From Symsagittifera roscoffensis (Eukaryota; Xenacoelomorpha; Acoela; Convolutidae), in NCBI RefSeq assembly GCF_963678635.1, contig NC_087062.1, positions 91,675,845 through 91,739,844 on the forward strand: 64,000 nt of DNA. The letters run 5' to 3'. The notes below the pieces were generated by a model. It was not told the DNA's origin. It saw only the letters and a program-made list of their open reading frames with translations, and searched no databases. Of this stretch, positions 51,356 through 63,574 are shown in pieces; positions within the stretch are counted from its first letter, which is position 1, and each line of letters starts with the position of its first letter. A program made the position numbers and the translations under genes.

Positions 51356-51994
51356 TCAATCACCATCTTTGATTGCACCATCTTTGGTTCTCGACAGATA
51401 CACTACTTCTTCCTTGTCTTCTTGCGGCGTCGTCTTTATAGGAGAATTTGCCTCACTTTCGTCAGTGGCCGAGTAAATCAATAACTCGCTCGATCTCCCT
51501 TCACACTCGTCGAGTTTGTCAAGGACTTCCCGCATTAGTGGTCTGTTGAGACCTATTTTCAGAATAGACTGAGTCCCGTAGCTCTGAACTACTGTCCAGA
51601 CCTCTTCCATGAAGGCAACTCTGTCCATACTGCATCCCGTCCTATTCTCGTGGTCTCTATGATGAACTTCCCACTCTTCTTCGGGCAACCTTCCCAAGAA
51701 AGGTACTGTGGCAGTGCCTTCTACTCTTCTTCTCCTTGGTGATTCCATTAAGAGTTTCTTTTCGGCATTTTTAGAAAAGCTCGGTGTGCTGCTCTCCGGC
51801 AAATTCCGGTTCATTTCCATGAAGGCCGACGAAGGTTCCAGCGTGGAAGTTCCCTCTTCTGCTGCCTCAGTCGTTGCTTCTAACGTGTCTGTGCCGTTTT
51901 CAAAGTCGCTGAGGAAATTGAAGTCCAGGCTGGGTATCCCGCCTGTCGAAGCCTTGTCGTCCTCTTTCTCAGCCTGATCGGGATCCTGTTGCAT
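51356..51994 (-). CDS. unassigned ORF of element 3 between ORF X and ORF Y remnants
   Basis: 212 codons, acidic and Ser/Thr/Glu-rich in the first half, with a more ordered middle (WTVVQSYGTQSILKIGLNRPLM). Element 2 has no clear counterpart at the same place (45969-46384), although it could correspond to the N-terminal part of ORF Y that was lost there. No domain recognised. It may be part of a longer ancestral frame with 52007-52537. Confidence 0.5.
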   Translation of the reverse strand: MQQDPDQAEKEDDKASTGGIPSLDFNFLSDFENGTDTLEATTEAAEEGTSTLEPSSAFMEMNRNLPESSTPSFSKNAEKKLLMESPRRRRVEGTATVPFLGRLPEEEWEVHHRDHENRTGCSMDRVAFMEEVWTVVQSYGTQSILKIGLNRPLMREVLDKLDECEGRSSELLIYSATDESEANSPIKTTPQEDKEEVVYLSRTKDGAIKDGD

Positions 51995-52006
51995 AGGCTC
52001 TTCCGA

Positions 52007-53541
52007 TCAACGGCTTCCTCCCTGCCCATCGTCTCGTCTTGGATTCTTTACGGAATTCAAGGGCCCTTGCTTTTGATCCCTTACTCCATCTGGAAATTTC
52101 GGTACAAATAGTCTGCCTGCTGACTGAACTTCCTCCTCTCCGTGCATTACCTTGACTTCTTCACAACCGAAGGGTGCTAGCATGGTTCTAGTTTGTAGTG
52201 TTCTGACCACCATTAACTCTGGTTTTACACTCGTCAAGATTAGTGAGGTTTCTTGTAAGTCTGCCTTGCCTCTCATGACCATTGGCGCCAGATCCAGTTT
52301 CGCCCATTCCTCGTCAAATCGTCCAGGCTTCGGAGTTGCTGCAATATTCATCCAACTCCTCGTTGTTTCATCCGCGTAGGCAAACTGCGTATACTGCAGC
52401 ACTGCGGCGTTTCTAACCACGAAGCATGGGTCCATCATCTCGGAGAATTTTACTACCCTCCTTTCGTTAGTTTCGAAGACTCTCAACCTGGGGGTTTGTA
52501 CTACGGAGTCTGCTCCGAGCAACATCCTTCTAATCAAAGGAAATTCAGGGATCTCTTCTGGCAGTTTCTTGTTGTCACCTCAGCCTTTCGTTTCTTCTCT
52601 CAATTTGTGATATGCTGCTGTCAATCGAGGAATTCAAGTAATTTCGCCGTTCGTCTTATTGTAGGGCCTTAGATTCCAGAGCTTTGGGAATACCTCGAGG
52701 TGCCCTCTATCCGCTTCTCCCATCTTATCACTGAAAAGATCATCAAAAATTATGACGGTCATCTCCTGCTCTGATATCTTCGCGAATAACAGTCCTCACT
52801 CATTATCTCTCGTAGGGCGTGCTGTTCACACCAGTTAGGTGCACTTCCGTCCACTGCTGATATGAGGTTCAGATGCAACACCGACCTCCTGTACGCATCC
52901 ACTTTAAGGTCAGGGAACGCAAACGTGACTGCCGGACCGTATATCACTGTCATGAACTCGGTGGCTCCTCTGATCAGTGCTAAGGAATCGGTCCTCATAG
53001 CTAAGCTCAGGTCAGTTAGCAGGAGCATGCCCCCAGCATGACGTCGCACGTCTTCCTCCCTCTGAATCGTTTCATCCTCTTGTTCCAAAGTGATTCTGCT
53101 ACAGGAGATACTAGATGAGTGTATGTCGCAAATCTCTTATCTTATTCCAGGAATCCGTGGATCGCTTCACATCGAATTTCCTCACGTTCTCCCTCATCTG
53201 CTCTGGATAGCGTGCATATCCCGGAGACAGCGCAAACACAGCTCTTGGTGTTATCTTGGGGAATGCACCCTCTTTCAGCGTGTCCATTACTTCACTCATC
53301 GACTCTAGGATATCCTTTATCGCTGGCCATACTGCGTCTTTGGCCATTGCTGGCATACTGCGTCTTCGGTCTTCGTGATCGCGTTCATTTCCGTCTGTAG
53401 TTGTACCCCGATTGCCATTGACACCGACTGCATTAGGTCCAGGTCGACCGCTTCCAACATTATAACGTCAGGCCAAAACAGGGACTTGGAGGTATGTACG
53501 AAGTCTGAGTTCGCAACTATCACAATCTTTGCTTTTCTCAT
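52007..53541 (-). pseudogene. ORF X remnant of element 3, with internal deletion
   Basis: Pieces in sense order: 53541-53317 (KIVIVANSDF, SLFWPDVIM), 53356-53111 (SPGYARYPEQ), 53088-52759 (MLLLTDLSLAMRTDS, YGPAVTFAFPDL, APNWCEQ) and 52537-52007 (IRRMLLGADSVVQTPRLRVFET and a longer tail than in element 2). The middle of ORF X, about 300 residues, is missing. The 220 bp at 52418-52637 recur at 63355-63574 within element 3's gag. Confidence 0.78.
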
Positions 53542-53654
53542 TTCTGCTTAACCATACGCTGAAAAAATGGTCTCTTCTTTCCTAATCATCTTCATCCCAC
53601 CATATCTCTGAACATCGCCTTCTTGAGTCACCTGTTTCGGGTACGCTCTTTCTT

Positions 53655-53999
53655 TTACATGACATGGGGGTGCTCGTGTTTGCTTGAACATTTCACATGT
53701 TGTCCTATTGGTGCCCTCGTTGTCAAGAATCTTCCGGGCCTTTCTTCTCGATTTCCTTCACCATGATTCAGTTTCACTTCTTGGAAAGGTCTTGAATTTA
53801 CTGGATCCCTTGTGTTGTTTGAGGGTAGTCCCACTAAATCAGCGAATCTTAAGGCGGTTGTGGAGCTGAAGTTAATGCCAGCTGCTAACAACCAGTGCAC
53901 ACCTGCGATTGAGTACAGTCCGTTGACGGATAGTCTCGCTCCATTTAGCAACCTTATATCATTGGCTGCAAACCTTACCGTCTGAAGGTTCAATTTCAT
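53655..53999 (-). pseudogene. remnant of the small accessory ORF, element 3
   Basis: Frame related to 43313-43765 of element 2 through ADLVGLPSNNTRDPVNSRP and an upstream WLLAAG patch. The N-terminal half is not similar. It keeps the same place between the SGNH ORF and ORF X, so gene order is conserved. Confidence 0.6.
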
Positions 54000-54009
54000 C
54001 AGGTCTTGT

Positions 54010-55732
54010 TTATGGACATGCCAGGGAGAAGGTAGTCTCTGATCTTGTTTCCGGTCTCGAGGTACTTGTTGTCTCCGTAGTCGGGTTGATAGAACCTAAT
54101 TTTCGCCTTGGATGAATGGTTCTTCTTGCTGGCGCTTCTCCCAATCGGTCCTGTACGTCCGTTCTTTGCCCTAGCTCGCTTGAACTTTGCGGCCTGTAGG
54201 TCACGGCTGAGACCGCTTCTAGGCTAGGGGGAACGGAGGTTGAGAGCGCCGGCTCATTCGTCGTTTCTTCTTTCTTTAGCACTTCCGTGTCAAAGAGCTT
54301 GACCTCCATTTCATCCAGTCGCTCCTGGAAGACTCGGTTCATGCAGGCTTGTCCTTCTATACTATCAAAGTGGACCCCATCGGTGGTTAGTCTGGCCTGA
54401 TCCATAGCTCTGAGCTCGTATTCTATGTCAAAAGGATCATCCGTCCAGCATTCCGCCTCGCCAGATTTCTCAGTATGTTGTTCCACCTGATGACTCCTTC
54501 ATTATGCCTTCTTCCTGTGGATGTCAACGTCTTCGTGCTCATTGGTACGGTGCAGACGGTCAGTACCGCGCACTTTAATTTCTGCCAGAGAGTAGTGAAT
54601 AGGCACACCATCATCGACTCCCATTGTGCCTCTTCCTCATCTGAGCCTCTAAATACATTGTTCGTCCCTATTAGGATCATTATGTTAGGGATCCTCCCTG
54701 GGTTCATCAGCTCCACCAATCGAAATAGCTGGGCTATCACCGTTGTTTCTTAATCGTTTCTTTGGAGAGTTCCACTCTATCCGTGTCGTCTATTCTTCCA
54801 TAGAAGGCAGTCACCCCGGAACATGGCGCATTCCTATTAGCGACTAGTCGTCCAGCTGTTTCTATCAACTTCCGCACTGTCTGCTCCACGACTGGGTCAC
54901 CTAGGATATCACTTGGGTCCGGGATTGTCACTCTTCCTGTGTAGTCGGGGGTCGCACCTCCGTCGTCTGACTTAGTTCGCGAGGCGTTAGGAGCTCCATC
55001 GGGGACTGCCCACGAGGAACATTCCTTGCAGCTATCGCTTTTTCCACTGCCGTCGTCAACGCCAGCCGTTCCGATTGCTCTTTATATTCTGGCCTCAAGA
55101 GTTTTATTTCCTGACCCTGTTTCTTGGTGCAATCTTCAAACAGTTTCTTCCATATATCCCTGTCTTCTTCTACACTGAGCATAGTCTTAGTCACTCGATC
55201 TAGCTCCCTTCTGGTCTTCTCCTGTTCTTCTATCGTTCCGTTGAGGTCTTGCATCGTCTCGTTCGTCTGAACTTCTTCTTCTACTCTCGCCCTCTTTGGT
55301 GGCACAGCTGCTCTCAGTTGTGAACTAGACGAGGCAGCCTCGCTGTTCATATCCTGATGCATTTTTCTCAGACCAGGCCTAGGCTTGGTTGGCAGAGGCA
55401 TGTCACTGGTTGGTAGGTCCTGGAACTTCCCAATCCAGGCTCGTTCGCCAAGTCACTTCCTGAGAGAGCCCCGTTTCTCCACCTCATTACCCTCATGTTT
55501 GGGGGTCTAGTACACCTCCTCCTCCATAAGCGGCTATCAATAAGACTTCCGTGGGGCGGTCCCCACGGATATCATGCCCTAAGATGATTATTAAGGCGAC
55601 CAGCAACATGACTACCTCTGGGTCCTCCAGAGCGAAGTCTCGATCCATCAGCCGACGATGGATCGCATCTATCATCGGTCCTACATATGCCTCCGCTAGT
55701 TCCATCAATTCATTCAAATCGAAGTTGTCCAT
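54010..55732 (-). pseudogene. coiled-coil/SGNH ORF of element 3, block I deleted
   Basis: Frames 55732-55493 (N-terminal domain, ATG at 55732), 55401-54928 (coiled coil), 54931-54737, 54740-54423 and 54486-54010. The GTND of block III reads GTNN here (54657-54668) and the Asp-His block is present as DGVHFD (54364-54381). About 300 bp containing block I, the catalytic Ser loop seen in element 1, are missing at 54740. The C-terminus beyond the hydrolase extends to 54010 with a conserved Pro/Thr-rich tail, showing what element 1 has lost. Confidence 0.8.
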
Positions 55733-56122
55733 TTCGTTAGATTCAGCTTGATTATCAGTTTGTTCAATTGAAATCGGATGAATAATTAAATGATCAATCA
55801 GGATCTACAAGAGAGGTAACGAATATCACATATGTCAGCATTATTCTAACTTTGAATTAAAAATTATTAAAAACAGCCAGATAAAAAGATTTTGATCTTA
55901 AAAAGTATTAAAATCAGTTTATTGCTAAAAGTTTGGAATTCGACCTAAGAATGAACAGTCCAAAGTTTGGAGCTATTCCTAAGATCGTCATTCGATTGTT
56001 CTTGGTCACTAATTCCTTCATACCCGGGGTCTTAAAACAATACACACATATCACACTCAGCACACATAGTATGACACCTTCCTGCATTCAACCTAAACTC
56101 AGCCTATACTCAAATAATATTT
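55733..56122 (-). other. inter-ORF spacer of element 3
   Basis: Equivalent to 6946-7328 of element 1, with about 80 bp well conserved around 55933-56015 (including GAATTCGACCTAAGA). No ORF supported. Confidence 0.55.
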
Positions 56123-58996
56123 CTAATGTAAGTATACTTGTATGTTAGTTTTAGAAAATATTACGTGTATCAGTGCATACAGCTCCCGTGGATGCAGTCG
56201 TCCTCGGTTCGGATCGCATACTGGAAGCGAGAGTTCCTTTACCTCCCTTTCCACAAGGAAGTCTCTCAGTCTCGTCAAGGACAAGACTAAGTTTTCCGGG
56301 TCCACATGCCGCTTCTCCGTCGCCCTCTTCACCAAGAAGCATAAATACATTCCCGGTATCTGTGACGCCGCCGGAGGCAAAGCTGCTGCGCCTCCTATTC
56401 CTGGTCTTTGCTTTCAAAGAAATTCTATGTTTTTATATTCTCTCTTAAAGTCCGCTGCTAACGCTGTCCTAAGACTCATGTCCGCTGTGATCGCTAACGC
56501 GCATGTTCTATTTGTAAGTATAAAATCGCTATCTGTCAATATTATGCTACTTGGGTACTCATTTGGCAAATTAAAATATGACTCAACTACTCTCCCTATG
56601 TCCAGTTTCTTAGGGTCCTCGCCTATTTCTGCTTCTAGATTACCTGTCTTTTTTGCTATTTTTAATTTTTTTATTAATAATTTTTCAGTGTGGGTAAGTC
56701 CTACCCCCACTCCCCGGACAGAAATATCCTTCGACGTCCCCGTCGATTGCATACCGGATATTAAATCAAGGTTGGATGCAAGAATGAGTAACTGCCCTTC
56801 CTGGGCAGCCCAGGAAGGATCATCCCTTTCGGTTTTTATGTATTTCATACACTCACGATCTACATCTGAATCGTGACACTGGTCTCCTTTGGGTCCGACG
56901 TCATTTCGTTCAGCCATTCCAAGACACGCAGATTCGTCAAGTCTTGTTCGTAAGATTGCTGTTGCTCGCCGCCGAACTCTACCACGGGTTTAGACCGGTC
57001 ATCGATCCACTCCTCGTCGCGGTCGTCGACTATGTCGATGTCTTGTGACACGGTTATTTCCTCTAGACCCACCAATTCTTCCACTATCTTCTTCAGATCT
57101 ATTCTGTCCACTACGAAGTCATCTCCGTGAGGAATTTATTTCTTCGTGAGTCTTGTCCTGTCACTCTGTCGAGTCTGTATCGTAAACGGAAGATCTGGTT
57201 CCAAATTCTCGGGGACCTCTATCTGTTCGGGGTCTTGCCAGTCCTCTTCTGCGTAGGGTAAGGTTTCTTCATCTGTTTCAATCACCTCATTGGGATCCAG
57301 GTCCAGTGGTGGACTTGATTTTTCCTCTACGACCTCATTCCCATCATTCTTTCCCATGGTGCCCTTCTCATTGACCTCGCAGGCAAGGGTCCATCATCAG
57401 ATAATCCCCCTCTTCCAAGTCTGCAGGTATACACCAGTCTTCCGTAGATGGGCTGTGTGGCTTAATATTTTCGTAGTGAGCGGCTCGGCCGGTACTCAGT
57501 CTGTAAAAACGTCCCTCCTGGTGCACTTCCGTAATCTTGAAGGGTCCCCTCCACTTTTTTTAGGAGCTTTTTCATTCCTTTCGGTGGTTCCTTTCCGAGT
57601 AAGTTTTTGCACCAGCTGCTTTTTTATTGAATCTTTTCCTCTGCCTTGCCTGTGCCTGCTGAATGTTTGGTCTCCACAAGTCGTTTAGTTCATGTTGACG
57701 TCTAATCACATACCTAACGTAGACCTGTGATGATGTTTTCTTCCCCAAAAACTCTGGGTAAAAGAAAGTAAAGGGCAAAGACTTCTCGTGTCCTGTTAAC
57801 ATCATGTGTGGACTAACTCCGGTGGGGGAGTGTTGCGTGCTTTTGTAAGTTCCCATTACCTGTGGAAGGTATCTGTACCAATCGGTCATGTACATGGATT
57901 AATATACCCTCAGCATCGACAACAATGTCCGATTTTGCCTTTCCACTAAGCCATTTGTCTGGGGATGGTATGTCGTGGAGTGAGCTGGAGCCAACTGTGA
58001 GCGTCTCATGAGCTCTTTTGTAAGTTTTCCCACAAAAGTTGTTCCGTTATCCGATTGAAACGTCATCGGAAAACCATGTCTCGCTATCCACGTATTGATT
58101 AGATAATCGCACGTCTCTTCTGCTGAGGCAGTTATGCAGGGCACGGCCTCTGCATACTTCGTGAACAGGTCTATCATGACCAAGACCTGATTATAGCCAC
58201 TGTCTGTCGTACATATTTTCTGGTGGTCAATCTGCACCACCTCATTGAATTCAGATGACTCGATTGACTGCAAGGGAAATCGCAATGTCTTTGGATTCTT
58301 GACCTGTTGGACTGACAGACATGGCCACTCAAAGCGCTTCAGAATCCTCTGGTATACTTTGTCAAAGCCCTGATAGCCCATCTGATCATGCGACTTGAAT
58401 AAAAGTTCTGTCTGATAGAGTTGCGGCAACAGTATCGCGTTATATTTGTACAGGACTTTGTCTTCTTCTCTTCTCTTACAAGCCACAATGCCGTCCCTGT
58501 TCAGATATAACCTTCTCTCTTTTTGCATAAAGTACTGTCTCAGAATACGGTAACTGTCTTCCTCCAGGTCACCTTTGTCTGGTATTCCATTTTCGATCCA
58601 CCTTTTCAAGTTACTCATCATGCGGTCATTTCTTTGTGCTCTTAGTAGGTCTGAGAGTCTGTATCTCGCCATCAAGTACGTCTTCATGACCCTCATTTGA
58701 CTATTCATTTCATCGGGCTGATGCGTGTCATCTTCCATCTTCACGCAACAATTTTTCGCCATTGTTTCTATCTCTTGCCTGAAGGGTTGAAGATCAGTCC
58801 TGACTGTTTCTTTCTGCGGCAACAAACTCATCGATCGTTTCGATGCCGCTATTGTTTCTAGATCATCCGCTGCGTTGTCAAAGACTGTTTCGCTGGGTAG
58901 CAGGTAGCGATCACTGTCAGGGTCTTGATATACCTCTCTGTCCAGGTCTCTTGCTCGAGTCTCCACTAGCAACGTGTGGATCGCTAGCTCTGACAA
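56123..58996 (-). pseudogene. integrase and macro-like C-terminus of element 3 (broken)
   Basis: Frame 58996-57899 carries the integrase up to GLVERQNR; the zinc-finger CX2C is damaged because a short deletion removes part of it. Frame 57895-57572 continues to a deletion that removes most of the VWVFQNV region. Frames 57357-57136, 57111-56860, 56917-56414 and 56380-56123 cover the acidic segment and the macro-like domain (LTDSDFILTNRTCALAIT, MYLCFLVKRAT, LSLPVCDPNRG). Several indels break the protein. Confidence 0.83.
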
Positions 58997-60345
58997 TTAC
59001 GATCCTGTGCTCGAGTTCCTATCCGAGTAAGTGTCAATTCCTGAATTCCTCGAGTCCTCATCAACGGAAGAATCTGTCACTGAGCCTGTTTCTTCTCCGG
59101 GATCAGTTTTATGCGCTCTGCTCATCCATCTGAACTCCCCTGACAAAATTTTATCCTCCAGGTTTTGTTCCTCACCTCGTCTTGTTGACAAACTCGCCTG
59201 TTCCCATCAACGTCCTTCTCCTCGGACAAACTTTCTTGCTCCAGGTTTTGTTCAATCTCTTCGCCTTTCTTATCCTGATCCTCAAAGGTGACGGTTTTCC
59301 ATTGTTTCCCTTTCACCTGTTCTTTTTGTTTGTATGATGTACTTGTCAGGGCGTTTTGGGATATCGAGGACTCTAGTTGCTGAAATATTGTCCTACAATC
59401 CCTTTCATTTTCCTTGTGTTGACGTCTTAATGGTTTAATCTTTATTTTCTCACTGACTGTTAGCGATGCCATGGCTGCTGCCCACTCGGGGTCAACTCTA
59501 GTCACTTCTATCTCCAACAATTCACCCAGCATCCGCATCACTTGCGGAGTGACCTGCACCGTTTTATCCAGCAATGAGAGGCTGTTTATGTTCATACAAG
59601 AGAGTTCCCGTTGGACCAGGTTCAAACGTGGCAACAGATCCAAAGGCACCGGTTCCTTCTTTGGTAACTCGGGGTGTCCCGGAATCGGATTTCCAGATTT
59701 GTCCAACCATCTCGTCAAGGGATACGCCTCATAGGTTTCTTTTTTTTTCAGAAACGACAACCCTTCCTTGAATTCCGCCTGATTGGCTTGTTTCTGTTCT
59801 AGTCTTTCATAACACTCAGTCTTCTTACTTAGGCTGTCAGCATTCTGGTGTTTGTCACGCATCCTGTGCTCGATTATCATGTGATAGCCGTCTAATCTGA
59901 CTATCCACCGACCAATATAGCTCTGGTCCATCGCGTACGTCTTCAACCAGGATAATGCTCTATTGTCCACGTAACTTAAAGGGAGCGCTCCCTAAGTATG
60001 CGCGATACTTCTCCACGAATGTGACCACTGCAAACATTTCTGACTTTGGTGCACCATAATTCATTTCGGTGTCACTCAACACCTTACTGCCATATGCAAT
60101 GGGACGGAGAACTGTTCTCCCATTCCACTCCTGGCCCTGATGCGGTATTCCTGAGATGGCTACTACTGATGCATCTGTGTCAAGAATATACATGCCGTTC
60201 TCTGTAGGTATGCCTAGCACTGGCGCTTCGCAAAGTTCCCGCTTTAAGTTATCAAAGGCAGCTTGAGCTTCTTCGTTCCATTCGAACTTCTTTCCTTTGT
60301 TGCGCATCAGTTTCTGCATGGGGTACACCTTGTCTGCGTATCTTT
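58997..60345 (-). pseudogene. RNase H and linker of element 3
   Basis: Frame 60328-59960 encodes the RNase H start (ILDTDASVVAISGI, KSEMFAVV); a small indel near 59975 shifts it into 59970-59122, which has DNRALSW, DKHQNADSLSKK and the linker through PLDLLPRLNLVQREL in one frame. This shows that the corresponding break at about 10985 in element 1 is a mutation. 59191-58997 continues the linker. Confidence 0.82.
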
Positions 60346-60353
60346 TTATGAAC

Positions 60354-61322
60354 TCACGGTAATAATTGGCATAGGAAGCTCATGAGTTGTGTGTCTGTTC
60401 TGGGAGACATCCATGTCAACACAGCCTCAACTGCTTCCGGGTCCGGCCTTACGTCGTGCCTGTCCACCATTCTTCCCAGATACTTGATTGAATCCCTAAG
60501 GATTTCACATTTCGATGGTTTGCATTTCAAGCCTGCCATTTTCATGCAACCAAAGACCCCATTGAGCCAATCAATGTGGTCTTCCAAGGTGGGTTTTGCT
60601 ATGACAACGTCATCCACGTAACACATCACAAGGTTCCCGTACTTCTTCGTCACTCTGGTCAAAGCCTGAGCTATCAGTCTTTGAAAAGTGGCCGTGGCGT
60701 TGCACAAGCCAAAGGGCTTCCTCTTCCACTGGTACAACCCCAATTCACATACGAATCCGGTCTTTTCTCTGTCCTTCTTTCGCAGAGGGACCTGCCAGAA
60801 GGCAGAACCCAAGTCCAATGTGGTGAAGAACTTGGCATCATCAAGTTTCGAGAGGGTCTCGTCTATTCGCGGTATCGGGTACGCATCTTTTATTGTCACT
60901 GCGTTCAGGTAACGAAAGTCACAACAGAACCTGAGCTGTCTACCCTTCTTCTTGACCTTGATTACCCCGCAAGCCCAAGGCAATTTCGAGGGTTCTATCA
61001 TGTCGTATTCGAGTAACCTTTCTATTTCCGCTCGGCACGCTTCCGATTTATGAGGCATCATTCGCCTTGCACCTTCCCTATGAGGAATGGCGCCTTCCTC
61101 TAATTCTATTTCGTGTTCGACAAAGTTGCAACAACCGATATCCGCCTTAAGTTCTGAAAATACGTCCGCATTCCGATTTAAAACCGCCCTTAGTGATTCA
61201 AAATCTCCCTCACCTAGTTTCCCTCTCAAGTGTTCTATCTCCGGCAAAACCGGTTTGTCGGATTCTAGTTCATATGACGAGGGGGCGTTCCGGAAAATTC
61301 GAGCAGCTCGACAAGCCGCCAT
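60354..61322 (-). CDS. reverse transcriptase core of element 3
   Basis: 322 codons covering the RT domain absent from element 1: KADIGCCNFVEHEIELEEG, the palm motif FFTTLDLGSAFWQVP, FGLCNATATFQRL, and the catalytic CYVDDVVIA near 60600-60635. All three catalytic aspartates are in place. The frame ends through a small deletion in FLGFANYYREF at about 60365, and it begins in a frame-shifted lead-in near 61322, so the domain is intact but cut out of its polyprotein. Confidence 0.88.
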   Translation of the reverse strand: MAACRAARIFRNAPSSYELESDKPVLPEIEHLRGKLGEGDFESLRAVLNRNADVFSELKADIGCCNFVEHEIELEEGAIPHREGARRMMPHKSEACRAEIERLLEYDMIEPSKLPWACGVIKVKKKGRQLRFCCDFRYLNAVTIKDAYPIPRIDETLSKLDDAKFFTTLDLGSAFWQVPLRKKDREKTGFVCELGLYQWKRKPFGLCNATATFQRLIAQALTRVTKKYGNLVMCYVDDVVIAKPTLEDHIDWLNGVFGCMKMAGLKCKPSKCEILRDSIKYLGRMVDRHDVRPDPEAVEAVLTWMSPRTDTQLMSFLCQLLP

Positions 61323-61428
61323 CCGTTTAGGATATCATTGAAAACAGTTTATTAAAAGATTTAAATTCATCAATTCTCTATGAAATTTTATCTTTATCAG
61401 CATGATTCGGGCAGTCTTTCACATTATA

Positions 61429-62671
61429 TCATTTCAAGTTTTGTGCCTCCTCATAGACGGTTTTCATCGGCAAAGCGTAACCAAATTTTTTTCCTTGCTG
61501 GATCGAATCCGTAGTGTCCAGTGTGTTGAACAACACACTGGCACACAGCCCGTTTCGTGTTACTGAAAAGCTCCGGCCAAAAATCACTGAATTTTGACTA
61601 TTTGGGTTGGGTACCAGACAAACCTGTTTACTATCACTTAACGAAATTAAATTTCTCAACCTAAAAATTGCTATTACAGCTTGTCCCGGCTGAAGTTTTA
61701 CCTTTCTTTCTTAAAAAAGTTGGTACTTTGTTTTCATCTGTTATTATCCTATTGATTGGTCTCTTAACAAATTTCCGGTCCGGATTTATAATCCTTATTA
61801 GGCCATTGTTCAAGTCAATCATCACATCGGAATTCCGGACAAAATCACGGCCCAAGATGAATTGGTCTGAGTCGTCTAAGTTCTCAACCACCAGGAAGCT
61901 CATTCGAAGATCGCGTCCTCCCATGTGAAGGACCATTATTGGTGTCCTTCCGGCCTCGTAGAATACTCCGCGGTTGGCGGCCGCCCATCTGAGGTTCGTT
62001 GGAATTAGATCTTCCCTCGGGAAGCCCATTCTTTCCCAAGTCTTTATTAACATCACGCTTACCACTGCTTCTGTATCCAGTAGTCCTGTTACTCCAATTT
62101 TCTTCCCATTGTTGTCTAGCAGATGTGCAGTCACATCTGTTTCGTACCCTATGTGTACTGCATCTTGCTCCACCATGGCATCATGACCGATTCTACGGAA
62201 TTTAAGTTCTTCCTGACCCAAATAGATCTGCCCCATTTGGTCGCTATCTGTTGTGACGTAGGTCCTAGTGTAGATACTTATCCCGTCAACGTTTAACATC
62301 ACTTGATATGGTCCATAGACTTCCACGTAGCGCCCGTGGAGTTTCTTTGTTCGAGGTCCACCCGTTGTCAACAGCGCTCGCACAGCCCTTGACTCAGTGC
62401 GTGGCTCTATTTGTCTCAGATAATCTGCATATTTATCTAAATGCATCATAGTGAACTCCGAGGGTTCACTTAGGTTCCTGATCTCCTGATGTCCCGCAAC
62501 TGAAATTATTGACTGTATTCTGCTTCCTTGTGGCACCATGCAAATTTTCTGACCCGATATCAGGTTTAATTTATCGCTCAAAGTGCTTGGTGCTTTCGTT
62601 TCTTCGATTTCTGATGCCTCGAAGGCGTTTAGTTTTTTCTGAATTTTCTCATTCTCTAGTTCGAGCTTCAC
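61429..62671 (-). pseudogene. protease region of element 3
   Basis: Frame 62671-61661 holds the region upstream of the protease and the protease itself; the active-site triplet reads DTEA instead of DTGA (LLDTEAVVSVML), which should abolish activity. LGRDFVRNSD follows. Frame 61659-61429 continues after a frameshift near 61700. A stop at about 62674 separates it from the gag frame. Confidence 0.85.
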
Positions 62672-62674
62672 CTT

Positions 62675-63354
62675 TTAATCGATCTCCTTCGTCACCAACT
62701 CCTCTTGGACTTTGTTTAAAGCATTTCTTGCGGCTGCCCTATAGTCGATCTTGAAGTCATCTTCTGCCGTCACTGGTTCAGGTTCACGCATTTCTTCAGT
62801 TACTGCCTGCATCTTCTTTGTTGCCAGCTCTTGCGGTTTCTCCTTTCTGCGTGCCTCCGCTTCACCCAACAGGCGAGCCTTGCTGGCTTTCACACCCGAT
62901 AAAACTTCCTCCTGCCTTGGATGCTTGATGTCTGCCACAGCATCCCAAAATTGTGGACAATCCGATTTAAAATTACGTTCCAAGTTACAAAAGAAACACC
63001 TTGGAGCAAACTTCGCAATTAATCCTCTCATGAAATCTTCATGATCGATCTCTGACGCGTCTCCATCCTCGAGGCTAAAGCCTATTGCTTTCATGCCCTG
63101 TTTGTAGGTTGGGTATGCTGACACATGATGGTCCGTCGAACTGCAATTTGCACAAAAGCATCTCTTGTCCATATCGTCCCTTGGTTTGTACCAGTTGTTA
63201 ATTGGTTTGCTGGTCCATTGTTAAAATTGCCATAATTTTTTTTGTAATAGCCAGATATCGATGGAGGATTCAGTAAAAGATATTCTTTTGATTTGAATCT
63301 CAACTCCTCTGGTGTTGGCGCTTTGGTTGAAAGTGTTGTGTAATGTGTCGCTAA
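62675..63354 (-). pseudogene. gag C-terminal part of element 3
   Basis: Encodes the end of the capsid region (LATHYTTLSTKAPTPEELRF), the first CCHC knuckle (CANCSSTDHHVSAYP, last Cys changed to Tyr) and the second knuckle (CFFCNLERNFKSDC, His replaced by Asn). The frame continues past the knuckles into the protease lead-in without the one-base loss of element 1. Gag residues before about 690 are absent. Confidence 0.83.
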
Positions 63355-63574
63355 CACGAAACATGGGTCCATCATCTCGGAGAATTTTACTACCCTCCTT
63401 TCGTTAGTTTCGAAGACTCTCAACCTGGGGGTTTGTACTACGGAGTCTGCTCCGAGCAACATCCTTCTAATCAAAGGAAATTCAGGGATCTCTTCTGGCA
63501 GTTTCTTGTAGTCACCCCAGCCTTTCGTTTCTTCTCTCAATGTGTGATATACTGCTGTCAATCGAGGAATTCAA
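63355..63574 (-). repeat. 220-bp ORF X fragment placed in gag of element 3
   Basis: About 97 percent identical and in the same orientation as 52418-52637 of the same element. It replaces the first two thirds of gag and is fused in frame to the remaining gag (MDPCFV joined to LATHYTT). Both junctions have only a few shared bases (CACGAA on the gag side). Confidence 0.9.
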
